Virus record (IMG/VR): IMGVR_UViG_3300028025_004780
Location: 1 to 32,748 of that record
Origin: a virus
DNA length: 32,748 nucleotides
Direction: 5' to 3' (one strand)
A program made the position numbers and the translations under genes. This document shows positions 1-5,487 of this stretch, piece after piece. Position 1 is the stretch's first letter. The number at the start of each line of letters is the position of its first letter. Under the pieces are notes generated by a model. It was not told where the DNA came from. It did not search any database and saw only the letters and a program-made list of their open reading frames with translations.

Positions 1-40
1 GTATGATTTAGTATAAGAAGTATCTCTTGAAAGGAGACCA
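1..40 (+). promoter_or_regulatory. Truncated promoter/leader, copy 1 of a repeated leader
   Basis: The first 40 bases match the leader at about 251-290: a TATGATTTA stretch, a TATA-like hexamer (TATAAG at 12-17), then TATCTCTTGAAAGGAGA ending in the ribosome binding site of the next gene. The -35 box would lie left of the window edge. The near-identical copy upstream of the 33-aa gene suggests cassette duplication. Confidence 0.6.
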
Positions 41-42
41 AA

Positions 43-228
43 GTGATTGACTTCACAAACATCAACATCGTTGCTGGGTTAGTTGGACTGAACCAGAACA
101 ACACCGAAACCTGCCCTAAGTGCGAAAAAATTATCGACGCCGACAATCCACTTATCGACGCCGAGCGTTACTGGGTCAATGACTTTACTGGCTACTGCCT
201 AGATTGCTACGACCCAACTCCGCTATAA
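43..228 (+). CDS. Small zinc-ribbon protein, function unknown
   Basis: This 61-aa protein starts with GTG, 7 bases after a strong AAAGGAG at 30-36. It carries two CxxC knuckles, CPKC near residue 24 and CLDC near residue 53, spaced like a treble-clef or zinc-ribbon fold, so it probably binds one Zn ion. No catalytic motif is visible. It is the first of a series of tiny phage genes with strong Shine-Dalgarno sites. Such proteins are often host-takeover factors, but nothing here identifies a target. The gene is confident and the function unknown. Confidence 0.8.
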   Translation: MIDFTNINIVAGLVGLNQNNTETCPKCEKIIDADNPLIDAERYWVNDFTGYCLDCYDPTPL

Positions 229-234
229 ATAAAC

Positions 235-268
235 TTGACAAGATGTCGTAGGTATGATTTACTATACA
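235..268 (+). promoter_or_regulatory. Promoter for the 33-aa gene
   Basis: TTGACA lies at 235-240 in the context ATAAACTTGACA, which recurs before other cassettes. The -10 is ambiguous: TTTACT at 17 bp or TATACA at 22 bp (263-268). The same 22-bp TTGACA-TATA distance occurs at 4739 and 6636. ATGTCG follows the -35 and forms a GACA..TGTC inverted half-site pair seen at other promoters. Confidence 0.65.
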
Positions 269-295
269 AGTATCTCTTGAAAGGAGAACCCAAAG

Positions 296-397
296 ATGAA
301 AAGAATGAAGAACCTAACCTATCAGGTTGGACTTTTCCGTGCCGTTTGGATAATGCTTTACTGGACCGACAAGCGAATCGACAATCGTTTCAAATAA
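296..397 (+). CDS. 33-aa basic small protein
   Basis: A short ORF starting ATG at 296 follows AAAGGAG at 280-286 and a promoter at 235. The product begins MKRMKNLTYQ and ends DKRIDNRFK. It is strongly basic with an amphipathic hydrophobic centre (GLFRAVWIMLYW) that could be one membrane-associated helix. A longer open frame across the same bases begins inside the promoter and lacks a ribosome binding site, so I prefer this reading. The leader repeats the one at the window start, so this may be a duplicated cassette. Function unknown. Confidence 0.65.
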   Translation: MKRMKNLTYQVGLFRAVWIMLYWTDKRIDNRFK

Positions 398-448
398 AAT
401 GTCAGAGGCTACACCGATAATAACAATGTCTTTTGAAAGGAGACACCG

Positions 449-727
449 ATGGAACTAACAATCGAATACAATGACGCGGGACAGAAAGTAGTGGGGGGAG
501 TTCCTCACACCAAACTAACTCCGTCAGACCTGATTACTTACTGGGGAGCAATCGTAGGCTCGAACTCCGATGGCGACCTCGCTGTGTGGGATGGAGAGTC
601 AGATGTAATTCACATCTTCAACGCTAACGCCGATGGGACTTACGACTACTCCACCGACATTGAAGAAGACCTAGCAGGGCGAGACCTCGCCTTTGTAATG
701 GAACTAACCGAACAACTATTCATCTAA
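449..727 (+). CDS. Small acidic protein, unknown function
   Basis: The 92-aa product begins MELTIEYNDA. Its start is set by AAAGGAG at 435-441 followed by ACACCG and ATG. The protein is acidic, with predicted strands in the first two thirds (LAVWDGESDVIHIF) and a C-terminal helix (FVMELTEQLFI). No cysteine cluster, membrane segment or catalytic motif is seen. The stop codon overlaps the ribosome binding site of the next gene, so the two are translated from one message. Confidence 0.8.
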   Translation: MELTIEYNDAGQKVVGGVPHTKLTPSDLITYWGAIVGSNSDGDLAVWDGESDVIHIFNANADGTYDYSTDIEEDLAGRDLAFVMELTEQLFI

Positions 728-737
728 GGAGACACCG

Positions 738-1049
738 ATGAAATACAACCTATACGCACCAGAAAGAAACTTCTCCGCTGTTCCAGACCTAGAACTTGTA
801 AAGGTATCTGGAGACGACAGGGACAGAAGTGTTCACTTCTTATGGCGAGGCACTAAGCAATGGCTCGCTATGAGCAAGGACAACTACCTAGGCGATAACT
901 GCTGGCTTGTTACCGAGACCGATTACACCGAAGACTTCGCCGACTTCCTTGACGAAGAGTTGGGTGGATACGACAGCCTCGAAAGCACATTTGAGTTGTC
1001 GGACCTATTCCCAGCACACCGCGAGATTGAGTTTGAGGTGAATAACTAA
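738..1049 (+). CDS. Small acidic protein, unknown function
   Basis: The 103-aa protein begins MKYNLYAPER, with its AAGGAG overlapping the upstream stop codon. It is highly acidic (FADFLDEELGGYDSLES) and rich in Trp, Tyr and Phe in the first half, suggesting a compact alpha/beta fold. Acidic small proteins of this size in phage left arms are often inhibitors or DNA mimics, but no family could be assigned from sequence alone. Its stop overlaps the next start (TAATG), indicating translational coupling. Confidence 0.8.
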   Translation: MKYNLYAPERNFSAVPDLELVKVSGDDRDRSVHFLWRGTKQWLAMSKDNYLGDNCWLVTETDYTEDFADFLDEELGGYDSLESTFELSDLFPAHREIEFEVNN

Positions 1050-1252
1050 TGCCGAAAGTTTATAAAGTAGGACTCGTGTTCAACTTTGAGCCAGATGGCG
1101 AGCACGCCGAAATGTTCGAGGACATGGACAAGACCGAAGAGCAACTCATCAACTACATGAAGAACCTCGTATGCGAGGACATCGACAGGTATGTAAAGAT
1201 GAACGAAGTCTTTGAGGGATTGTCAGTAGAGATTGTTGAGGTGAAAGACTAA
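1049..1252 (+). CDS. 67-aa protein, unknown function
   Basis: The product begins MPKVYKVGLVFNF. The gene is coupled to both neighbours by TAATG overlaps (stop/start at 1047-1051 and 1250-1254). It is acidic, with a predicted strand-helix-helix-strand pattern: an N-terminal strand (VYKVGLVFNFE), a central helix (EEQLINYMKNLVCEDIDRYVKM) and a C-terminal strand (LSVEIVEV). That pattern would suit a small ferredoxin-like fold. No motif assigns a function. Confidence 0.75.
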   Translation: MPKVYKVGLVFNFEPDGEHAEMFEDMDKTEEQLINYMKNLVCEDIDRYVKMNEVFEGLSVEIVEVKD

Positions 1253-1473
1253 TGCCGAAGACTCTTTACGAAATCTGCGAGGACCTTTATTCGCGGAAAG
1301 GTCAGAGTGCCGTTTACGACTACATCAACAAGAATCACCCTGAGGTCAAGTGGCTTTGGTGTGAGCCTTGCGAGGCTAACTCACCAGCAGACCCTACCGA
1401 CCAAAAGACTTGCCTCGTCTGTGGCTCTCTACTAAACGAGAGTGCCAAAGATGATTCTGCCGATTGGTTGTAA
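1252..1473 (+). CDS. Small zinc-ribbon protein
   Basis: The 73-aa protein begins MPKTLYEICED. Its N-terminal half is helical, and a zinc-ribbon-like pair CEPC (about residues 37-40) and CLVC (about 54-57) follows, separated by about 13 residues. It ends the five-gene cassette that starts at 296 and lies just before a strong terminator. The N-terminal helix plus zinc-ribbon layout suggests a DNA-, RNA- or protein-binding adaptor. Role unknown. Confidence 0.8.
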   Translation: MPKTLYEICEDLYSRKGQSAVYDYINKNHPEVKWLWCEPCEANSPADPTDQKTCLVCGSLLNESAKDDSADWL

Positions 1474-1496
1474 TCTCCGCGACTAATCAAAATCAG

Positions 1497-1533
1497 ACCC
1501 CGTGCTAGAAATAGTGCGGGGTTTGGTTTTTTC
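1497..1533 (+). terminator. Rho-independent terminator
   Basis: A stem pairs ACCCCGTGCTA with TAGTGCGGGGT with two imperfect pairs around a GAAA loop, followed by a long T-rich run. It ends the first cassette. Confidence 0.85.
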
Positions 1534-1554
1534 TTTTTTTTTTGCAATGCGGGA

Positions 1555-1578
1555 GGCATGGAAAAACAGGGAACCGGG
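1555..1578 (-). repeat. Terminator-linked intergenic element, copy 1
   Basis: Read on the minus strand this is CCCGG, a variable CCCTG-containing centre, then TTTTTCCATGC. It matches the ten-copy consensus CCYGGG-N7-TTTTTCYATNCA and begins about 20 bases after the terminator. Confidence 0.75.
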
Positions 1579-1623
1579 TATTTTGGAAGCCTGGGGCCTG
1601 GAAGAAAAGCATAAGAACGCCGT

Positions 1624-1650
1624 TTAGCACTCGAAGAGGCAGAGTGCTAA
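1624..1650 (+). promoter_or_regulatory. Perfect CIRCE element (HrcA operator)
   Basis: TTAGCACTC at 1624-1632, nine spacer bases, then GAGTGCTAA at 1642-1650 form an exact 9-9-9 inverted repeat. This is the published CIRCE consensus bound by the heat-shock repressor HrcA upstream of groES/groEL and dnaK operons. All 18 arm positions match. It precedes a ribosome binding site and a 22-codon ORF at 1667, the usual CIRCE position between promoter and first gene. No convincing -35/-10 was found upstream. HrcA is not encoded in this window, so the host's protein would have to act. Confidence 0.9.
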
Positions 1651-1666
1651 TCAGGGAGATAACGAA

Positions 1667-1735
1667 ATGATAAACACCGAAGATAACAAAAAAGTTATGA
1701 TAATAAACTTGACAAATGTCGAAGGCGACCCCTAA
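1667..1735 (+). CDS. 22-aa leader peptide downstream of CIRCE
   Basis: ATG at 1667 follows AGGGAG (1653-1658) by 8 bases. It opens a 22-codon frame beginning MINTEDNKKV and ending NVEGDP, with stop TAA at 1733-1735. It is the first frame after the CIRCE operator. Its 3' part overlaps the TTGACA promoter of the next gene, so translation here could interfere with that promoter. It may be a small gene in its own right, a leader peptide, or the remnant of a longer captured gene. Coding status is uncertain. Confidence 0.45.
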   Translation: MINTEDNKKVMIINLTNVEGDP

Positions 1736-1738
1736 GAT
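1709..1738 (+). promoter_or_regulatory. Promoter for the gene at 1776
   Basis: TTGACA at 1709-1714 in the context ATAAACTTGACA, an 18-bp spacer, then TAAGAT at 1733-1738. The TTGACAAATGTC stretch is a GACA-AA-TGTC inverted pair overlapping the -35. Confidence 0.7.
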
Positions 1739-1775
1739 AGATAATGTAGTGAAGACAACGCTACAAGGAGATAAA

Positions 1776-2144
1776 ATGACTAAGAACGCATTGGTTATAA
1801 ACAGCGAACTCAAGGAAGACGACAAGTCTGCTTGGGTTGATGTTCAGATTAAAGCAATCGACATCGCCGAGAACAACAAGGAACTAGAAAACCTACAACG
1901 CGAAGTTGGTGGTTGGGTTCAGATGGTAGAACTATCACCGACTATTACTATGTGGTGCAACGAAGAGGGCAAACTAATTGGTCTGCCTCTCAACTACGCA
2001 GCAACTCGCATCTGGACTAAGGTCTTTGGATACACCGACGCCATCATGGGTCAGGTTGTATTCACAGGTGGTTCAGACGACGATGGCGAAACTCTTCCTC
2101 TATCAAAAGAAGACGAGCAAGTTATCTTGGGCTGGGTGAAGTAA
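1776..2144 (+). CDS. 122-aa protein, unknown function
   Basis: I start this gene at ATG 1776 because AAGGAG (1764-1769) lies 6 bases upstream. An in-frame ATG at 1716 sits inside the promoter and has no ribosome binding site. The product begins MTKNALVINS and has a conserved-looking core (WVQMVELSPTITMWCNEEG) followed by LNYAATRIW and an acidic C-terminus. This resembles, from memory, a DUF3846-type small phage protein whose core reads 'G-x-I-E-x-V-x-L-x-x-x-x-x-x-x-N-E-E-G-K'. I rate that match moderate. It is translationally coupled to the membrane protein at 2144. Confidence 0.8.
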   Translation: MTKNALVINSELKEDDKSAWVDVQIKAIDIAENNKELENLQREVGGWVQMVELSPTITMWCNEEGKLIGLPLNYAATRIWTKVFGYTDAIMGQVVFTGGSDDDGETLPLSKEDEQVILGWVK

Positions 2145-2323
2145 TGAGAATTATTCTTGTGCTACTCGGACTCGCTTGTTTCTTCGCTAACCTGCGGGTT
2201 GGGGACAAACTTGCCGAGGCAATCGTATTCGGTGGGGACACCAATTCACTCTGGGCATTGTTCGTGGCTTATCTTGCTGGAACTATTGGCTGTGTAATTG
2301 GGGTCATCTTCTACAAGAAGTAA
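2144..2323 (+). CDS. 59-aa two-helix membrane protein
   Basis: The start overlaps the upstream stop (TAATG at 2142-2146). The product begins MRIILVLLGLACFFAN, a first hydrophobic segment, and has a second one near residues 38-56 (LWALFVAYLAGTIGCVIGVIF) ending in YKK. The short loop holds DKLAEAIVFGGD. It is a candidate inner-membrane protein with both ends on the same side. Size and topology would suit a holin or superinfection-exclusion factor, but sequence alone does not decide. Confidence 0.75.
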   Translation: MRIILVLLGLACFFANLRVGDKLAEAIVFGGDTNSLWALFVAYLAGTIGCVIGVIFYKK

Positions 2324-2340
2324 TACCGAACTAAAAAGAG

Positions 2341-2376
2341 TCCCGCGTCTTTGGATGCGGGATTTCTTTTTATTTT
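2341..2376 (+). terminator. Rho-independent terminator
   Basis: TCCCGCGTC pairs with GATGCGGGA (one mismatch) across a TTTG loop and is followed by TTTCTTTTTATTTT. It ends the 1776-2323 unit. Confidence 0.85.
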
Positions 2377-2385
2377 AGATTTTTT

Positions 2386-2408
2386 CTAGGTCTTATGTTT
2401 TTCCATGC
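2386..2408 (+). repeat. Terminator-linked intergenic element, copy 2 (divergent)
   Basis: CTAGG, a variable centre, then TTTTTCCATGC. Only the 5' CCYGGG half is degenerate. It lies about 10 bases after the terminator. Confidence 0.55.
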
Positions 2409-2537
2409 TCCCGTATGTTTTTTGATTTCCGCCTGGAATTTTTTATGTTATAGTTTCTGCTTCGCGGGACTCATCAACGAACACCGATTCTCAGAAAAAG
2501 AAATAAAAAAAGTTTTCTAAATTGGGGATAAAAATGC

Positions 2538-2565
2538 TTGACAATGTGTTATAGTAGTTATGTAG
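2538..2565 (+). promoter_or_regulatory. Promoter for the paralogue pair at 2599 and 2824
   Basis: TTGACA at 2538-2543 follows an AT-rich stretch. The best -10 candidate is TATGTA (2559-2564) at a short 15-bp spacing, so the exact -10 is uncertain. TTGACAATGT repeats the pattern of the other left-arm promoters. Confidence 0.55.
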
Positions 2566-2598
2566 GAAACTACAAAAATGACAAAAGGAGAAAAGACA

Positions 2599-2769
2599 AT
2601 GAAACAAATCCTCGTTTCACTAACCACCAAGAACAACATCTACAAGACCAATGTAGATTTCGCCGACAAAGCAAATCTGCTAGGAGTTGCTATCGCACTA
2701 ATCAAGGAAGAGCAAGGTATCGACCTTACTTACCAGCCATTAGTTAGTTTCGCAATTCACCAAGGCTAA
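2599..2769 (+). CDS. 56-aa protein, tandem paralogue 1
   Basis: ATG 2599 is preceded by AAAGGAG (2584-2590). An earlier in-frame ATG at 2578 lies upstream of that site and is less likely. The product begins MKQILVSLTT and has a helix ending IALIKEEQGIDLTY. It shares the pattern KQ..VSL.T...Y.T...A..A...I.EE.G.DLT with the next gene, so the two arose by tandem duplication. The predicted fold is beta-beta-alpha-beta. Function unknown. Confidence 0.75.
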   Translation: MKQILVSLTTKNNIYKTNVDFADKANLLGVAIALIKEEQGIDLTYQPLVSFAIHQG

Positions 2770-2823
2770 ATGTCTGAGGTTGGTTATAGCATCAAAGAGT
2801 CATACAAAAAAGGAGATAGAACT

Positions 2824-3009
2824 ATGACTAAGCAATACAGCGTTTCACTAAGCACCGCCCACGCTACCTACACCACAACTATAAGTAGCGACACCGAGAA
2901 CCCAGACGACTACGACCTAGCAATGCTAGCCGTATCTCGTATCGCCGAGGAAGATGGTTTCGACCTGACCCCTCTGCGTTGGGACATTCAAGTAGAGGAG
3001 ATTGGCTAA
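2824..3009 (+). CDS. 61-aa protein, tandem paralogue 2
   Basis: ATG 2824 has AAAGGAG (about 2810-2816) in front. An upstream in-frame ATG at 2770 has no good site. The product begins MTKQYSVSLSTAHATY and ends in a strand after the helix VSRIAEEDGFDLTP. It matches the neighbour at 2599 at the N-terminal VSL-T strand and the helix-end EE-G-DLT motif. Its stop overlaps the next start, linking it to the 3009 gene. Confidence 0.75.
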   Translation: MTKQYSVSLSTAHATYTTTISSDTENPDDYDLAMLAVSRIAEEDGFDLTPLRWDIQVEEIG

Positions 3010-3206
3010 TGGAGAACAAGATACAAATGACTTGGACTCGTGCCGACTTTGACCGAGTGGTTGGAAGAACCCTATCCGATAAAGAGTGGGAAGTCCTAGC
3101 CTCTGAAGTTGAGAGCGACGCGGAAGAAGTTGCTATCCCAGAACTAATCAACAGCAAGTTCGAGATTATCGAACACCTAGTAGAACAGGACAAGAAGTAT
3201 GACTAA
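3009..3206 (+). CDS. 65-aa acidic helical protein
   Basis: The gene starts with ATG 3009 overlapping the upstream TAA. The product begins MENKIQMTWTRADFDR and contains GRTLSDKEWEVLASEVESDAEE. The 'G-R-x-L-S/T-D-x-E-W' turn recurs, as I recall, in many small Gram-positive phage proteins of unknown role. Mostly helical and acidic, with no metal site. It overlaps the next gene by 8 bases. Confidence 0.75.
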   Translation: MENKIQMTWTRADFDRVVGRTLSDKEWEVLASEVESDAEEVAIPELINSKFEIIEHLVEQDKKYD

Positions 3207-3387
3207 TAAAGAGTGCGAGTTTCACACTTGGAATCTTTGGACTTACGAGAACTTAAATAAGTGCGAAGAGTGTGGGGCAACTGAACCTGCTGACACAAAC
3301 GACATCGCTGAGCAACACCGACTACTTGCTGAACTAGACGCAAGTGTCGCAAGACACCCTGCGGGGAAAGGAAAGAACAATGACTAA
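3199..3387 (+). CDS. 62-aa zinc-finger-like protein
   Basis: The product begins MTNKECEFHTWNLW. Cys6 and His9 plus CEEC (about residues 22-25) form a probable C-x2-H ... C-x2-C zinc site, followed by a helix (EQHRLLAELDASVAR). It overlaps the previous gene by 8 bases and the next by 8, and the ribosome binding site of the next gene lies in its 3' end. Probably a small nucleic-acid- or protein-binding adaptor. Function unknown. Confidence 0.75.
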   Translation: MTNKECEFHTWNLWTYENLNKCEECGATEPADTNDIAEQHRLLAELDASVARHPAGKGKNND

Positions 3388-3763
3388 TGCCGACAAGTTA
3401 GCCCCTGAGTTTTATGTGTGGGAAAATGACCACGAAGAAGTTTGGGGAGTCAAAGAAAATCCTTTCTTCGTAGTGCGAAATGGCGAGATGAGAATCATCG
3501 TCAAGAGTGCCGAAGATGAATCACAAGAGATAATCAGATACACCGACGCACTACAAAAGTTTGGCATCACTACCGATAAAGAACTGGAAGAGTGGGCTGG
3601 GAAGAGTGAAGAACTATTCTCAGTTAGTATGAATCCTTGGTTTGAGGTCTGGTCTGTGAAAGACACCGAGTTTTTCTCAGAACCTTTCTTTGACCTAAAG
3701 GAAGCCATCGCCCAAGCCGAAGTTATGCTCCAAGAGTATCCAACAGGCGTCGTCGCTGATTAG
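3380..3763 (+). CDS. 127-aa protein with internal repeat
   Basis: ATG 3380 follows GGGAAAGGAAAG. A longer reading from 3344 would overlap the previous gene by 44 bases without a better site. The product begins MTNADKLAPE. Two similar stretches, EVWGVKENPFF (about residues 19-29) and EVWSVKDTEFF (about 88-98), suggest an internal duplication of a strand-turn-strand unit. The protein is acidic and rich in aromatics. It ends the 2599-3763 cassette. Function unknown. Confidence 0.75.
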   Translation: MTNADKLAPEFYVWENDHEEVWGVKENPFFVVRNGEMRIIVKSAEDESQEIIRYTDALQKFGITTDKELEEWAGKSEELFSVSMNPWFEVWSVKDTEFFSEPFFDLKEAIAQAEVMLQEYPTGVVAD

Positions 3764-3778
3764 CCAGAACTAAAGAAA

Positions 3779-3810
3779 GCCCGTGCTGAAGAAGCATGGG
3801 TTTTTCTTTA
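3779..3810 (+). terminator. Rho-independent terminator
   Basis: GCCCGTGCT pairs with AGCATGGGT across GAAG, with G-U pairs allowed, and is followed by TTTTTCTTT. Confidence 0.85.
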
Positions 3811-3823
3811 TGCTTTTCCAGGA

Positions 3824-3848
3824 CCCGGGCGGCAGGTTTTTCCATTCA
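3824..3848 (+). repeat. Terminator-linked intergenic element, copy 3
   Basis: CCCGGG, then CGGCAGG, then TTTTTCCATTCA. It lies 13 bases after the terminator and about 24 bases before the -10-like TATTGT of the gene at 3885. Confidence 0.8.
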
Positions 3849-3884
3849 TCGCGGTTTTGCTTCTGCTTCTGTTATTGTTGAGCC

Positions 3885-4175
3885 ATGCCTGATTTCCACA
3901 AAGCATCTCCTCTCAAACTCCTCAATGCCGAAGAGAATAGGATTTCCTTTCTTTATTTGCTTGAGGGTGGGGACTTTGATGGGAAAGTTGTCCTTGTATC
4001 TTCAGTATCAACACCGAACTACGAAGAAACATCTGTGTTCATCTGTAATGATTGGGAGGGAAGCGAGGCTGACTGGGGCAATGCCTTAGCGAAGATTTAT
4101 TATGTGGATACCGAAGACGCACTAAACAAAATTGGATACACAACAAAAGTCAAACTTGACACGGAAAAACAATAG
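3885..4175 (+). CDS. 96-aa protein, probable leaderless start
   Basis: The product begins MPDFHKASPLKLL and is a small acidic alpha/beta protein with the stretch GDFDGKVVLVSSVSTPN. There is no purine-rich ribosome binding site before ATG 3885. A -10-like TATTGT ends at 3878, which puts transcription start at the A of the ATG, as at the terminase gene. No start with a better site is in frame. Function unknown. Confidence 0.7.
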   Translation: MPDFHKASPLKLLNAEENRISFLYLLEGGDFDGKVVLVSSVSTPNYEETSVFICNDWEGSEADWGNALAKIYYVDTEDALNKIGYTTKVKLDTEKQ

Positions 4176-4203
4176 ACCCTATTATTGAGTCAGAAGACAG
4201 AAC

Positions 4204-4213
4204 GACGAAAGGA
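4204..4213 (+). promoter_or_regulatory. Start-associated sequence GACGAAAGGA
   Basis: GACGAAAGGA lies 6 bases before ATG 4220. The same ten bases (one or two changes) precede the genes at 6323, 6704, 7619, 8536 and 9048. The AAAGGA part is the ribosome binding site. The conserved GAC 5' extension is not needed for ribosome pairing. Confidence 0.7.
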
Positions 4214-4219
4214 ACTCCG

Positions 4220-4720
4220 ATGGGCACAACTGTTCATGGACTGAAGCCAAAGCACCAAGTGGGCGAAGAGTTTGGTAGGAATGCATGGGGCTGGAAGCCT
4301 CTGATGGATTACATTTCAGAGAACCACCCGAAGTTAGAGAAGCCGTTTGAGAAAAACCGACTAACTGAACTGCAAGCAAGCAAGATTGCCGATGCGTTGT
4401 TTGATGACATCGCATCTGGGGTTGCCGAGCGATACACCGATGGGTTTGAGAAGCACCAAGCCAACCTCGAAGAAGTCAAATGTGAAATCTGCGATGGAAC
4501 TGGCATCCGAACTGATGAGTTGGGAATGGAAAGAGGGATGCCCCAGGTGACCCTCGAACCTGACTTGGCTAATAAGTACGGAAGACTGCTTGGTTGGTGC
4601 AATGGGTGCTTCGGCAAAGGAACGCATAAGAGCACCGAAAGTGCTTACTACCTAGAACTGGTTGATTTACAAGAGTTCGCCGAGTTTCTGAAGAACTGTG
4701 GTGGGGCGAAGATTTCCTAA
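4220..4720 (+). CDS. DnaJ-type zinc-finger-like protein, paralogue 1
   Basis: The 166-aa product begins MGTTVHGLKPKHQ. It holds two CxxCxGxG knuckles, CEICDGTG at residues 88-95 and CNGCFGKG at 127-134, the spacing style of the DnaJ central zinc domain, plus an N-terminal NAWGWKPL motif and a C-terminal FAEFLKNCGG. It lacks any J domain, so it is not a DnaJ. The gene at 4811 is a clear full-length paralogue. Probably a zinc-binding adaptor. Role unknown. Confidence 0.8.
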   Translation: MGTTVHGLKPKHQVGEEFGRNAWGWKPLMDYISENHPKLEKPFEKNRLTELQASKIADALFDDIASGVAERYTDGFEKHQANLEEVKCEICDGTGIRTDELGMERGMPQVTLEPDLANKYGRLLGWCNGCFGKGTHKSTESAYYLELVDLQEFAEFLKNCGGAKIS

Positions 4721-4730
4721 GAATCTTTTG
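4709..4730 (+). terminator. Weak hairpin at the gene end
   Basis: AAGATT pairs with AATCTT around the stop codon and is followed by TTTTG. The stem is short and AT-rich, so it may only attenuate. Confidence 0.3.
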
Positions 4731-4738
4731 TAATGTAC

Positions 4739-4772
4739 TTGACAAACAATAATGTCATAGGTACGCTATAAC
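4739..4772 (+). promoter_or_regulatory. Promoter for the gene at 4811
   Basis: TTGACA at 4739-4744. TATAAC lies 22 bp away (4767-4772), and a weaker TACGCT lies at 17 bp. The stretch ATGTCATAGGTACG resembles ATGTCGTAGGTATG in the promoter at 235. Confidence 0.6.
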
Positions 4773-4810
4773 CTATAGACACATTCAAATCAACGAATAG
4801 GAGAACCCAA

Positions 4811-5323
4811 ATGGGAATGGATGTTATTGGAACGAACCCGACTATCCCTGTTGGCGAATACTTTCGCCGTAATGTATGGGGTTGGCGACCACTGTGGAAC
4901 TACTGCCTAGACACCTTTGAGGTTTCTAACGCAGTCGAGGGACACTACAACAATGGTGATGGACTAGACGAGGCTGGTGCTCTTCTACTAGCAAAGCAGA
5001 TTCGCGAATCACTTGCTACTGGAGATGCCGAACGCTACATCACCGAGCGTAATGCTGAACTAGCCCAACTTGAGCGACCAACTTGCGAGTGGTGTAAAGG
5101 CACTGGTATTCGTACCGATGAAGTTGGCGTTGAGCACAAGATGCCTGAGCGAGAACTATCTCCTGAGATGGCATCACTGACTGGTCGCACACACGGATTC
5201 TGTAATGGCTGTTCAGGTGAGGGTAAGACTGACCACTGGGACACCAACTACCAACTAGACCTTGAAGACATTAAAGAGTTTGCCGAGTTCCTTGAGAACT
5301 GTGGCGGATTCACTATCTGCTAA
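4811..5323 (+). CDS. DnaJ-type zinc-finger-like protein, paralogue 2
   Basis: The 170-aa product begins MGMDVIGTNPTI and aligns with the 4220 protein along its whole length: VGEYFRRNVWGWRPL, CEWCKGTG (residues 92-99), IRTDE, CNGCSGEG (131-138) and EFAEFLENCGG. Both zinc knuckles are intact. AGGAGA lies 6-8 bases before ATG 4811. It has its own promoter, so the two copies can be expressed separately. The function is unknown beyond zinc binding. Confidence 0.85.
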   Translation: MGMDVIGTNPTIPVGEYFRRNVWGWRPLWNYCLDTFEVSNAVEGHYNNGDGLDEAGALLLAKQIRESLATGDAERYITERNAELAQLERPTCEWCKGTGIRTDEVGVEHKMPERELSPEMASLTGRTHGFCNGCSGEGKTDHWDTNYQLDLEDIKEFAEFLENCGGFTIC

Positions 5324-5330
5324 GCCATCT

Positions 5331-5403
5331 CCGAAAGGAGAAACACCTGAGTCAAGTGTCTAAACTGACTTATTTCCCATACAAAGCACCTTTGCGGGTG
5401 TAA
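5331..5403 (+). other. Strong ribosome binding site without an ATG gene; possible CTG-start peptide
   Basis: CCGAAAGGAG at 5331-5340 is as good as any site in the window, but no ATG follows. A CTG at 5347 opens an 18-codon frame ending at 5403 (SQVSKLTYFPYKAPLRV after the start). This may be a tiny peptide with a rare start codon, or a decayed gene whose ATG mutated. Confidence 0.25.
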
Positions 5404-5487
5404 AATAGTAGGATAACTGAATAGTGTATTGGGAGAACCAAGACAAACAACGACCAAGTACTAACGCAAGGAAAGGTAGGTCGCCTA

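Noticed and set aside
235-420. 61-codon open frame over the 33-aa gene
   Set aside because: It starts inside the TTGACA promoter with no ribosome site. The ATG at 296 in another frame has AAAGGAG and a promoter.
3796-4089. 97-codon + strand frame overlapping the gene at 3885
   Set aside because: It begins in the terminator and repeated element and has a Phe/Arg/Ser-rich product. The 3885 frame is longer in the conserved part and acidic like its neighbours.
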